The notes beneath the pieces are model-generated. The model saw only the letters and a list, made by a program, of their open reading frames with translations, did not search any database and had not been told where the DNA came from. A program made the position numbers and the translations under genes. Below, piece by piece: positions 9,814 through 18,276 of a stretch of 32,477 bases of DNA. Source of the DNA: Candidatus Aenigmatarchaeota archaeon (GTDB lineage Archaea > Aenigmatarchaeota > Aenigmatarchaeia > QMZP01 > JAFGSV01); NCBI GenBank assembly GCA_021163005.1, contig JAGGXP010000009.1, positions 1 through 32,477 of the forward strand, written 5' to 3'. Within the stretch, counting starts at the first letter, position 1; every line of letters starts with the position of its first letter.

Positions 9814-10776
9814 CTATTTGTTTTTAACTGTTTTGGGCGTGCGCCTCTTCAGGTTCCTGAAAAGTTCCGGCGATCCGGAAATCCTGACGGCTTCCCTGTC
9901 TATTGCCCTCACTATGGCTTCAGAAGCTGATGATACAGCAGAGAGCACGTCCTGCGGCGCCTTCTCGACGGACGAACCGAGCGCAGCGTTGGTCACGGCT
10001 GATTCCGAAACTCTCACTTCCCCTCCGACGAGTTTCCCGTTGAACAGTAATATCCTCAGGTCCCAATACCGTCCTTTCCTTAATTTCGGGATTATCCGCT
10101 GCTGGAGAATAACCGGCCGCCTGATTTCAGGAACCTTTGCGCCGCTGTCAAAAACCTTTATGCCGTATCCGAGGCTCTCGAAGTTCGGCTTGAGCACGAA
10201 GCCGTCGCTGAATGCCTTGGCGTTTTCCCTGATACGCCTTTCCGCATCCTTCCTGCTTCTGACAATGAATGACAGCGGCACATGCGCGCCGCGTACCCTG
10301 CGCGCTATTTCTGCGGTGAACATCTTGTCCATGGTTATGTAACGTATGGCAGTGGCGTTTATCATAGGGCAGCTCCTTTCAAGCGCTGGGCTCAGCTTTT
10401 CGCCGTACCTCAGTATGCAGCCCGGAACGAATTCCCTGCCTTCAGAATCCACGAGAAGCTTACGCCTGTATCTGTTGGCATCTGAATAGCACAGTCTCAG
10501 ACCGGGAAGCTCCCTTTTAAGCCGGCGGTATACCCACACGCCGGTTTCCTTTTTTTCACTGAATCTGTCGCTGCGCGAGATGACGATGCACGGATTGGCA
10601 CCTTTGCTTTTCATGTATGCAGCTACCTTTGGCGCCAGCACCGGTCCGCTGACAATCTCAAAGTTCCTCATGCCGTGCGGCGAGCCGTTGGCCTCTATGA
10701 ACCACGGAATGCCCAAAGAATCGAAAACAAAGTCGAGCCCGGCGAATATGTATCTGGGGGCCGCCAAGCATATCAC
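9814..10776 (-). CDS. ATP-grasp-like ligase with apparently permuted motif order
   Basis: GTG start at 10776 overlapping the mscS stop. N-terminus 'YIFAGLDFVFDSLGIPWFIEANGSPHG' looks like the usual C-terminal metal-binding strand of ATP-grasps; the ATP-binding part 'GFVLKPNFESLGYGIKVF...VILQQRIIPKLRKGRYWDLRILLFNGKLVGGEVRVS' is C-terminal. Confidence 0.65.
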   Translation of the reverse strand: MICLAAPRYIFAGLDFVFDSLGIPWFIEANGSPHGMRNFEIVSGPVLAPKVAAYMKSKGANPCIVISRSDRFSEKKETGVWVYRRLKRELPGLRLCYSDANRYRRKLLVDSEGREFVPGCILRYGEKLSPALERSCPMINATAIRYITMDKMFTAEIARRVRGAHVPLSFIVRSRKDAERRIRENAKAFSDGFVLKPNFESLGYGIKVFDSGAKVPEIRRPVILQQRIIPKLRKGRYWDLRILLFNGKLVGGEVRVSESAVTNAALGSSVEKAPQDVLSAVSSASEAIVRAIDREAVRISGSPELFRNLKRRTPKTVKNK

Positions 10777-11615
10777 CGCTTCTTCTTTTCCACGGGATTT
10801 TCCGTCAGAACGGTGTTCGGCAGCACCACATAGCCTTTGCGTGTTTTGAGCGTGGTTGTGGTCGTGCCTATCTCATCTATCACACCAGTGTGTTTTGCTA
10901 CAGTTATCCTCTCGCCAACCTTGTACATGGACTTTACCTGTATGCCTGCGGTCACATCCGGAATGGTGTCTTTGAGACCCATTGAAGTTATTATGATAAT
11001 CATCACGAGCAAGGCTCCCAGCAGCACAGCCAGCGCGGCTGTGTTTATGCCTATGAGGGCAAGAGACATGACAAGCACGACTATGCCTATGGTGTACCTG
11101 ACAAGACCTCCTGCGAACTGTCCAAGTCCTTCGGTGCCGAGCATCTTTGTCCCAGCCTCTCCGAAAACCTTGCCGAAGAAATCGGCTATTATGAAGCCCA
11201 CGACCATAAGCAGAATGGCACCTATGAACCTCGGGACGAATATGGCTATCTGGCCGAATATGTCAGCTACCTGAGAAAGCCCCACAGCCTGAAGTATGAA
11301 GGTGAAGAACACGATGTATATGAGCCACTTGACGAGGTCGGATATCAGACCAACTATACTGCCCTTGTATCCGGTTATGCGAAGCACGCTTTCAGCCCAC
11401 GATTTTTCCGTCATCCTTTTGAGTCCGACCACGTTGAGCAGCTTCCCTGTCAGCGACTTTCCTATCTTTCCGACAATGTAGGCCAGAACAAGGAAAAACA
11501 CAAGCTGAAGTATTATCCTGAGGTTTGGTATTATATAGTCTGGCATTATGCGTGCCGAAAAGTCAGCTGCCCACGAGATGAGGGGCTGCGCCAGCGTGCC
11601 AAAGTCCATGCTCAT
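10773..11615 (-). CDS. MscS-like small-conductance mechanosensitive channel protein
   Basis: Several TM segments, then 'MGLKDTIPDVTAGIQVKSMYKVGERITVAKHTGVIDEIGTTTTTLKTRKGYVVLPNTVLTENPV', the typical MscS beta domain. Confidence 0.85.
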   Translation of the reverse strand: MSMDFGTLAQPLISWAADFSARIMPDYIIPNLRIILQLVFFLVLAYIVGKIGKSLTGKLLNVVGLKRMTEKSWAESVLRITGYKGSIVGLISDLVKWLIYIVFFTFILQAVGLSQVADIFGQIAIFVPRFIGAILLMVVGFIIADFFGKVFGEAGTKMLGTEGLGQFAGGLVRYTIGIVVLVMSLALIGINTAALAVLLGALLVMIIIITSMGLKDTIPDVTAGIQVKSMYKVGERITVAKHTGVIDEIGTTTTTLKTRKGYVVLPNTVLTENPVEKKKR

Positions 11616-11642
11616 AATTTCCCCTCAAAATATAAAAATAAA

Positions 11643-12557
11643 TCAGCTGCGCTCCCTGAGAACGTCCTTCACAACTGATTTCGCGTCCTCGAAGAACTTC
11701 ATAATCATGGGCTTGTCCATATGCTCAGTGTAGCTTTTGTGCACGGATTCTATTATCTTTGCCGGCAGATCCACGCCTGTTACCCTGCTGGGCATTATGA
11801 GGTCAGGGTTGAGTTCTATGTTGACAACCACAGGCTCCCTTTTAACAGACATATCGACCCTCACTATGTGGGTGTCTATGGCTTCTGCTGTCTCAAGGGC
11901 AAGCTGCCTTATATCAACGCTGATTTTCTGCTTCCTGAATTCACCCGGGCCGAACACATAATCCTGATCCTTCGTCACCTTCTTGACTGCGGCAATGGCA
12001 TCAGGCTTGGCCACATAAACAGACACAAGGTCCTTCACGACGTCCTCGATGAGTATGGGCTGGTTGAGCGAGCTGAGGGCCTCTATTACACTTTCCGCTT
12101 CTGTGCGGCTTTTCACAGTCACTCCTGTCTTCTGGGTGGGAACCCTGAGGACAACGGGGAAATCCAGTGTCTTAAGTATCCTTTCCGCAGCCTTGACAGA
12201 CCTTGCCAGGTGCAGATGGAGCGTCTCAATGCCCCTCTTTCTCAGTACAGTGAGCATGAAGAACCTTTCCGACGCGAGCAGGAAAGCTATCGGAGGAACC
12301 GGCATGAATGTCTTGGTAGGAAACAGGGACAGCAACTGATATGCGTAGGAATAGAATTCTCTCGGTACCCTCGGCAGCACCGCGTCGAACTTGAGCAGGT
12401 CCGATGTCCTGTAGGTGATGGCGAAATTGGAGTTCAGACCGACACCTATGCTCTCTATGGGAACGAAGAAAACAGAGCCGAAGCGCTTTTTTGATTCTTC
12501 CAGCAGCTTCAGGTTGCTCTCGGTCTTCTGCTGGCCGAGTATGCATAATGACATCAA
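11643..12557 (-). CDS. Degenerate RimK-like ATP-grasp paralog
   Basis: Collinear with the adjacent RimK, but the ATP-binding motifs are altered ('VVLRVPTQKTGVTVKS', 'LIEDVVKDLVSVYV'); retains 'NIELNPDLIMPSRVTGVDL'. Confidence 0.7.
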   Translation of the reverse strand: MMSLCILGQQKTESNLKLLEESKKRFGSVFFVPIESIGVGLNSNFAITYRTSDLLKFDAVLPRVPREFYSYAYQLLSLFPTKTFMPVPPIAFLLASERFFMLTVLRKRGIETLHLHLARSVKAAERILKTLDFPVVLRVPTQKTGVTVKSRTEAESVIEALSSLNQPILIEDVVKDLVSVYVAKPDAIAAVKKVTKDQDYVFGPGEFRKQKISVDIRQLALETAEAIDTHIVRVDMSVKREPVVVNIELNPDLIMPSRVTGVDLPAKIIESVHKSYTEHMDKPMIMKFFEDAKSVVKDVLRERS

Positions 12558-12620
12558 ATCACCGTGTATGTGCCTATATTGACCGGATGTTTAAAAAGCT
12601 TGGGTGGTTTTGGTGGGAAG

Positions 12621-13496
12621 CTACCTTTTGAGCTCATTGTGTATGTAATCTATGATACGCTTGGCCACGTTTATGTCAGTAGCATTCTCTATGCCCCTGA
12701 GTCCGGGGTTTATGTTAGCCTCTATGACATATGTCGCATCTTTGCTTTCCACAAGGTCTATTGCGCATATCCTGCTCTTTATGGCCTTGGCGGACTGTAT
12801 GGCTATCTCTTTCATTTCCGAGGGCATCTTGAAGTCAGCACCCTTGCCGCCAAGGTGTATGTTGGCTTTCTTGCTTCCCGACGCGGCAATCCTCTTGAAT
12901 GAGGCAATGACCTCGTCTCCCGCAATGATTGCCCTTATGTCCTCGCCCGGGTTCGGTACGTACTCCTCTATGAGCACCTCCTGCCTGAGCGTCTTGAGCG
13001 TGTGTATGGCGGCTTTTGCAGCGTCTTTGCTTTCCATTATCAGAACACCCTCGCCGCCGAAGCCGGACAGAAGCTTCATTATGATGGGAAGCTTCTGCTT
13101 GTCTATTATCCTGTTGGCGGTCTCCTTCGATCCTGTTATCCATGTCTCGGGCACGGGTATGCCCTTCTTTGTCAGCTCCATCAGGGTCAGGAACTTATTG
13201 TGGGCCACGAGCACAGTCGATGCAGGATAGGGCTTCATGACGTCCGTCTCGTCGAGGTATCGCATTATCGGATACCCTATCTCAGCCCTCTTTGAGTCTA
13301 TGCGCGGAAGTATGTAGTCATAGCTTTCAAGCGCATTCTTCCCGTAGAGCGCCCGGGGCTTTTTCCCGACCTCAAGAACGACATCAGTAAGCGGCACATG
13401 CTCCACATGCTTGAACTGCTTCCTGGCCTCATCCAGAAGCCTCTTCGTCGAATGGGCAGCAAACTGCGGCGACGGTCCGAGCAAAGCGAATTTCAT
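12621..13496 (-). CDS. RimK family ATP-grasp amino-acid ligase
   Basis: 'LPIIMKLLSGFGGEGVLIMES...EVLIEEYVPNPGEDIRAIIAGDEVIASFKRIAASGSKKANIHLGGKG...CAIDLVESKDATYVIEANINPGLRGIENATDI' has the full RimK motif set. Confidence 0.9.
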   Translation of the reverse strand: MKFALLGPSPQFAAHSTKRLLDEARKQFKHVEHVPLTDVVLEVGKKPRALYGKNALESYDYILPRIDSKRAEIGYPIMRYLDETDVMKPYPASTVLVAHNKFLTLMELTKKGIPVPETWITGSKETANRIIDKQKLPIIMKLLSGFGGEGVLIMESKDAAKAAIHTLKTLRQEVLIEEYVPNPGEDIRAIIAGDEVIASFKRIAASGSKKANIHLGGKGADFKMPSEMKEIAIQSAKAIKSRICAIDLVESKDATYVIEANINPGLRGIENATDINVAKRIIDYIHNELKR

Positions 13497-13539
13497 TGTG
13501 CACCAACGTGTTTTATTTGTATGAGATACTTAAAAGAAA

Positions 13540-13935
13540 CTACCTGTATTCTGACAGCATTTTCTTCTCACGGACGACCTTTTTGAACAGCTCGTCGTTC
13601 TTTTCCGAATCTATGAGGAAATTGCCTTTCATGATGTTCCTTCCCACAAGCACGGGGAAGGCCATATTGGTCCTGTCGGCTATGTTCACTTCTGTCTCGA
13701 ATTTCTTCCCGGCCACCTCTATGACGGCATGGAGAACAGGCCTTCTGGTGCCTGTGTCCTTCGAGGCGCTCTTTATCTTGGTTGCCCGCTTCACAGGGCC
13801 TATTCCCGCCTCTGCCGCGATGCGTATGTCCACTGAAGTGAGCTTGGCGCCCGTGTCCATGAGCGCAAGCGCTTCCACTTCTCCGTTCTGGCCTATGACC
13901 TTCACCTTTTCGACAATTCCGAGGATGCCCTTCAT
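13540..13935 (-). CDS. Retropepsin-like RimK-associated protease family protein (DUF785/RimB-type)
   Basis: 'EALALMDTGAKLTSVDIRIAAEAGIG...HAVIEVAGKKFETEVNIADRTNMAFPVLVGRNIMKGNFLID' with the D-T-G-A motif. Confidence 0.8.
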   Translation of the reverse strand: MKGILGIVEKVKVIGQNGEVEALALMDTGAKLTSVDIRIAAEAGIGPVKRATKIKSASKDTGTRRPVLHAVIEVAGKKFETEVNIADRTNMAFPVLVGRNIMKGNFLIDSEKNDELFKKVVREKKMLSEYR

Positions 13936-13970
13936 AAGCTATATTTTAACCAGCAGGATATTTTAAGGTT

Positions 13971-15548
13971 ATGGATGAATTCGTTAGCCATCGCCTCATA
14001 AAACCCCGGACGCTTCAGGCGAGGCTCTATCAGCAGAAGATTCTCGGCAGGGCTGTGAAGGAGAATATACTGGTCGTGCTTCCTACCGGGCTTGGCAAGA
14101 CGCCCATAGCTGTGATGCTTGCTGTACACGTTCTGGATAAAAATCCAAACGGGAAGATAATGGTGCTCGCTCCCACTAAGCCGCTCACGAATCAGCACTA
14201 TTCAAGCTTCAGGAAGTTCCTGAATGTGGACGGGGAGCGCTTCCAGGTGGTCACAGGAGAGATGAAGCCTGCTGAGAGGCGGGGCATATACGACGCCAGG
14301 CAGCTTATATTCGCGACCCCGCAGACCATAAGGAACGACATACAGAAGGACATCATAGACCTTTCAAAGTTCTCGCTTCTGGTATTTGACGAGGCCCATC
14401 ACGCCATAGGAGGATATGCATACCCGTTCATAGCGCGCAGATATGCCGAACAGGCGAAAAACCCGAGGATTCTGGCGCTTTCCGCATCGCCTGGCGCAAG
14501 CCACGAGAAGATAAGCGAAATCTGCAAAAACCTCGGCGTGGAGGCAGTCGACATACGGACGGAAAAGGACGCCGATGTGAGACCGTATGTGCAGCACAAG
14601 GATGTGGAACAAGTTAAGGTGAAGCTCCCGCCGTCTTTCGTGGCCATACGCGGGCTGATAACGGAGGTCTACGAGAAGAAGCTGAAGACGCTCAGGAAGT
14701 TCGGGTTAACCAAGCCCGCAAGGCTGGTAAGCAAGAAGAACCTGCTGGCAATGCAGGCGGAAATGATGTCGCGCCTCCATTCCGGAAGCAGGCCGTCTTT
14801 CGCTGCTGTTTCGGTCATAACGCAGTGCATAAAACTCGAGCACGCAATCGGCCTCTTGGAAACGCAGGGCATAAGACCGCTCGCGCAGTACTGGAAGAAG
14901 CTGCAGAAGGACAGCAGCAAGGCAGGCAAGATAATATGCAACGACCTTAAACTGCAGACAGCCATGAAAATCACAGCCGAGATGGAGGCAAGGGGATCGA
15001 GGCACCCGAAGATACCGAAGCTGTGTTCAGTCGTCGAGGGCGAGCTGAGGAAGAACCCTGACGCAAGGATAATAGTGTTCGCGAATTACAGGACGAGCGT
15101 TGACGACATCGTCAGCTCGCTGCGCAACGTGGAGGGAGCGAGGGCCGTGAGGTTCGTGGGCCAGAAGGAGGGCGTCACCCAGAAGAAGCAGATGGAGACC
15201 ATCAGGAAGTTCAGGGACGGTGAGTACAACGTGCTCGTGGCCACTTCAGTAGGCGAGGAGGGGCTGGACATACCGAGCGCCAACCTCGCCGTATTCTACG
15301 AGCCCGTGCCGAGCCCGCTCAGGTCCATACAGCGCCGCGGCCGTGTCGGACGCGCTGACATCGGAAAGGTCGTCATGCTCATCACAGAGGGCACGAGGGA
15401 CGAGGGCTACTACTGGACGTCATACCACAAGGAGAAGAGGATGAAAAGTATACTGAAGGGCATGAAGGCGGACGGGAACGATGCTGATGCCAGCAACAGC
15501 GCCCCGAAAGAAAGAAAAGCGCCGAAGACGCTCAGGGATTTCGGCTGA
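13971..15548 (+). CDS. hef: Hef-type SF2 (DEAH) helicase, without ERCC4 nuclease domain
   Basis: 'VVLPTGLGKTPIAVMLA', 'LVFDEAHHAIGG', 'ALSASPG', 'VATSVGEEGLDIPSANLAVFYEPVPSPLRSIQRRGRVGR'. ORF ends at 525 aa. Confidence 0.85.
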   Translation: MDEFVSHRLIKPRTLQARLYQQKILGRAVKENILVVLPTGLGKTPIAVMLAVHVLDKNPNGKIMVLAPTKPLTNQHYSSFRKFLNVDGERFQVVTGEMKPAERRGIYDARQLIFATPQTIRNDIQKDIIDLSKFSLLVFDEAHHAIGGYAYPFIARRYAEQAKNPRILALSASPGASHEKISEICKNLGVEAVDIRTEKDADVRPYVQHKDVEQVKVKLPPSFVAIRGLITEVYEKKLKTLRKFGLTKPARLVSKKNLLAMQAEMMSRLHSGSRPSFAAVSVITQCIKLEHAIGLLETQGIRPLAQYWKKLQKDSSKAGKIICNDLKLQTAMKITAEMEARGSRHPKIPKLCSVVEGELRKNPDARIIVFANYRTSVDDIVSSLRNVEGARAVRFVGQKEGVTQKKQMETIRKFRDGEYNVLVATSVGEEGLDIPSANLAVFYEPVPSPLRSIQRRGRVGRADIGKVVMLITEGTRDEGYYWTSYHKEKRMKSILKGMKADGNDADASNSAPKERKAPKTLRDFG

Positions 15549-15664
15549 CACTATGCTTTTTTCTTTCTTATGGCAAGTCCCCGTTCGGGATTGCAAGAAA
15601 TCCGGCACGATTCCAATATAAACAAAGTATGAGAAGAATGTTTACGAGATTGTCGGCGGAGTCC

Positions 15665-17992
15665 TCAACCTATTGGCAACTTCCTACATCTACCATTTAA
15701 TCTAACTCCATGGTTAGGATCCTTGGATGTATAGACATTGTATAAATAATATCCGGGTGGACATGTAACAATCTCGTTATCTCTCATCACATCTGCATCG
15801 CTCCAGTAATGGGAATCAACAGCATTTATAGCATCAATATCTTGGACTTGGACACAATTGTTCCCACCTTCATCACAATATGCTGGAGCATGCACCTCAG
15901 GAGTTTTTATTCCGAGTTTGTCCCCACTGATTTTTCTCTCTATAGTCGACAGAGAACAACCATCTTGGTCATTGCAGTTCGAAGAAGTAAGGTCAGCACA
16001 CGGGGTGGCAGTTCCCTCGCATGAAAGATAACAGCCATCATAGTGCCCACAATAATAGCCGTACTCATCATACATCGTCTCACAACTTATGTATCCCGTA
16101 CATGTGTATCCCCCATAACTATAATCATACGCCCAATTACATCCCAAGTCCCTATACTGGTCACACTGCCATTGATAACTGAACACACTGCAGTCGATGG
16201 ATCCTGAACAGGTCGGAGTACAACCAAGTTGGTTATCACAGCCAACAAAATCACTATCACTATTAAAAGAATAGCAACTTTTGGCGCTCCCTGAGCAGCC
16301 ATTCTCATTTCCGAAATCTATATCATTCGTAATGTGAAGCGTCCCGCCAAATATGCTGTCCCCTGCGACATCCAACTTTGCCGAAGGACTCGGGCTCCTC
16401 GTCCCTATCCCGACGCTGCCTTCAACCAGCAGCCCGTTGCTCGGCGCTGTATTGGTTCCGGAATATGTTGCGCCTATCACAACCCCGCCTGCCACATCAA
16501 GTTTGTTCTTCGGTGCATCAGTCCCTATCCCGACATTGCCGTCATTATTTACTACCAGCTTATCATTCCCGTCAGAATCCTCCAGTCTTAGCAAATCAAA
16601 ACCACCAACATCCTGTATTACAAAACCTACACCATTTTTATTAAACAAGTATGTTTTTCCTTGTTCTCCTCCGTCATCTGAACTTAGTATCAACCTCGCA
16701 TCAGCACCCTCCATGCTTAATTTCAGATTGCCAGCGACTTCCATTTTTTCTGCCGGTGCCGTCGTCCCTATCCCTACGTTGCCGCCTTCAAAATAAAACT
16801 TTGCGTTATTTTCATCTAAAGTAAACCGCACACTTTTTCCGACATCATCCAAGTCCCCGACACTGAACAGCGTGGCCTCCTCGTTGGGATCCCCGGAAAG
16901 TTTAAGCATATTATCTCCACTGTTTGCCTGCACAAGCAAAATGTCTGAAGAACCGTCAGACCTTATACCAACCGTTGAAGCTTGGCTAACACCATTCACA
17001 TCGAGTTTTGCATTCGTGCTAGCTGTCCCTATCCCAACATTGCCTTCAACCAGCAGCCCGTTGTTCGGCGCTGTATTTGACCCGGAATATGTTGCGCCTA
17101 TGACAGCGCCACCTTCCACATCAAGTTTGTTCTTCGGTGCATCAGTCCCTATCCCAACGTTGCCAGACCTTATAACCATATCAGTATCAGTGTAAGTCCT
17201 TCCAAACCACAGATAAGTCAATGCATTTACTCCTCCATAACCGCCAAAAGCACCTAAAATACTATCTGATGAATCTCTGAAATTGAAGGATCTCGACCAT
17301 CCACCAGTTGCGGAAGCAGGAATAGATACCCCATAATATGGACCGTCATAATCAACAAATATAGGATTGGAACTATCAACTACCAATCTCGTGCCGATTC
17401 TTGCAATTCCATTAACATCTAAATTATATGACGGCGCCGGCGTCCCTATGCCGACCCTGTTGTTCGCGCTGTCAACGAAAAGTGTGTTTGAATCCACGTT
17501 TAGATTATTAGATATCTGTGCGTTGTTGTTCACAGAGAGCTGGCCGGCAAGCGTCAGCCCGCCTCCTGTTGTGAAATCAGTATTCTGATTGCCGATATTG
17601 ATTATGCGATTGTTTCCCATGTTCAGAATTCCTCTCATCGTGTCTCCTGTTTCATTAACCCATACATCATCAACTTTGTTTTCCGCATTGCTAAGGCACT
17701 GCCCACCTGATATGCAGATGTCCTCCCCTGCGCCTGCAGTTATGCTGCCGCCCACCTGAAGGTCGTTCGAAACCCTCGCATTCCCGCTGACATCAAGAGG
17801 ATATGCAGGACTCGCCGTCCCTATCCCGACCCTCCCAGGAAAGCTCCACACATCGCTTCCGGTTCCGTTAAACGTCCCGGAGCCGATTTCATCAGCCGGA
17901 TGACCGGGGTTTGGATATGCCGCATAAGCAGATGAACCTGAGAGTAAAAACATGGCTCCGAGAGTGAAAATGAAAAGCGTCAATTTGTTCAT
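15665..17992 (-). CDS. Secreted GIGT-repeat (tail-fibre/adhesin-like) protein with Cys-rich C-terminus
   Basis: Signal peptide; many 'NVGIGTxxPxxKLDVxGxxxxGATYSG' repeats; C-terminal Cys-rich region 'CDQYRDLGCNWAYDYSYGGYTCTGYISCETMYDEYGYYCGHYDGCYLSC'. Confidence 0.8.
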   Translation of the reverse strand: MNKLTLFIFTLGAMFLLSGSSAYAAYPNPGHPADEIGSGTFNGTGSDVWSFPGRVGIGTASPAYPLDVSGNARVSNDLQVGGSITAGAGEDICISGGQCLSNAENKVDDVWVNETGDTMRGILNMGNNRIINIGNQNTDFTTGGGLTLAGQLSVNNNAQISNNLNVDSNTLFVDSANNRVGIGTPAPSYNLDVNGIARIGTRLVVDSSNPIFVDYDGPYYGVSIPASATGGWSRSFNFRDSSDSILGAFGGYGGVNALTYLWFGRTYTDTDMVIRSGNVGIGTDAPKNKLDVEGGAVIGATYSGSNTAPNNGLLVEGNVGIGTASTNAKLDVNGVSQASTVGIRSDGSSDILLVQANSGDNMLKLSGDPNEEATLFSVGDLDDVGKSVRFTLDENNAKFYFEGGNVGIGTTAPAEKMEVAGNLKLSMEGADARLILSSDDGGEQGKTYLFNKNGVGFVIQDVGGFDLLRLEDSDGNDKLVVNNDGNVGIGTDAPKNKLDVAGGVVIGATYSGTNTAPSNGLLVEGSVGIGTRSPSPSAKLDVAGDSIFGGTLHITNDIDFGNENGCSGSAKSCYSFNSDSDFVGCDNQLGCTPTCSGSIDCSVFSYQWQCDQYRDLGCNWAYDYSYGGYTCTGYISCETMYDEYGYYCGHYDGCYLSCEGTATPCADLTSSNCNDQDGCSLSTIERKISGDKLGIKTPEVHAPAYCDEGGNNCVQVQDIDAINAVDSHYWSDADVMRDNEIVTCPPGYYLYNVYTSKDPNHGVRLNGRCRKLPIG
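16400..16540 (-). repeat. GIGT cassette repeat copy 1
   Basis: DNA similar to 17026-17165, 18691-18835 and 19411-19558; encodes VGIGT...KLDV.GG.VIGATYSG...NGLLVEG.VGIGT. Confidence 0.75.
17026..17165 (-). repeat. GIGT cassette repeat copy 2
   Basis: Shares 'ccacatcaagtttgttcttcggtgcatcagtccctatccc' with copy 1. Confidence 0.75.
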
Positions 17993-18039
17993 TAATTAAG
18001 TAATAGTGGTTTGAGATTAAAAAACTTCTCCCGGTCCTC

Positions 18040-18114
18040 TCAGATTTCCTCGTTCGTGTTTCTGATTTCGCATTTCTCAAACTGATGACACATCTTGTCC
18101 TTCATTTCCCTGAA
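18040..18114 (-). pseudogene. Duplicated 3' tail of nrdG (24 codons + stop)
   Basis: 75 nt identical to 20366..20440, the C-terminal coding end of nrdG (FREMKDKMCHQFEKCEIRNTNEEI*). Confidence 0.9.
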
Positions 18115-18241
18115 ATAAGCCGGGTAATAAGAAGAAACTCGCTCACATGGATTCAAAAGCACTCTTTAGCTCGAGTAAACATGCTAAAGCGCGCACCGTA
18201 AAGTACGCTAAAGCATAAGGTGCTGGGAATCCCCGGACCCT
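18115..18241 (+). pseudogene. tRNA-Trp 3' fragment (intron tail, anticodon-stem 3' strand, T-arm with insertion, acceptor 3' strand)
   Basis: 18115-18160 is 38/46 identical, ungapped, to 32432-32477 of tRNA-Trp; ends 'ggaccct' (18235-18241), which pairs (two wobbles) with the tRNA-Trp 5' acceptor 'ggggtct'. Confidence 0.65.
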
Positions 18242-18276
18242 AATTTTTATTTTTTCAGAAGCTTGAATACTATTAT

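Noticed and set aside
11721-12494. 257-aa ORF antisense to the RimK-like paralog (and similar long antisense ORFs at 9548, 20411, 31064)
   Set aside because: Mirror-frame ORFs over well-supported genes; no recognisable domains.
18083-18113. Box C (TGATGA) and box D (CTGA) spaced like a C/D sRNA on + strand
   Set aside because: Falls inside the duplicated nrdG coding tail, and the same motif exists in nrdG itself; most likely chance.
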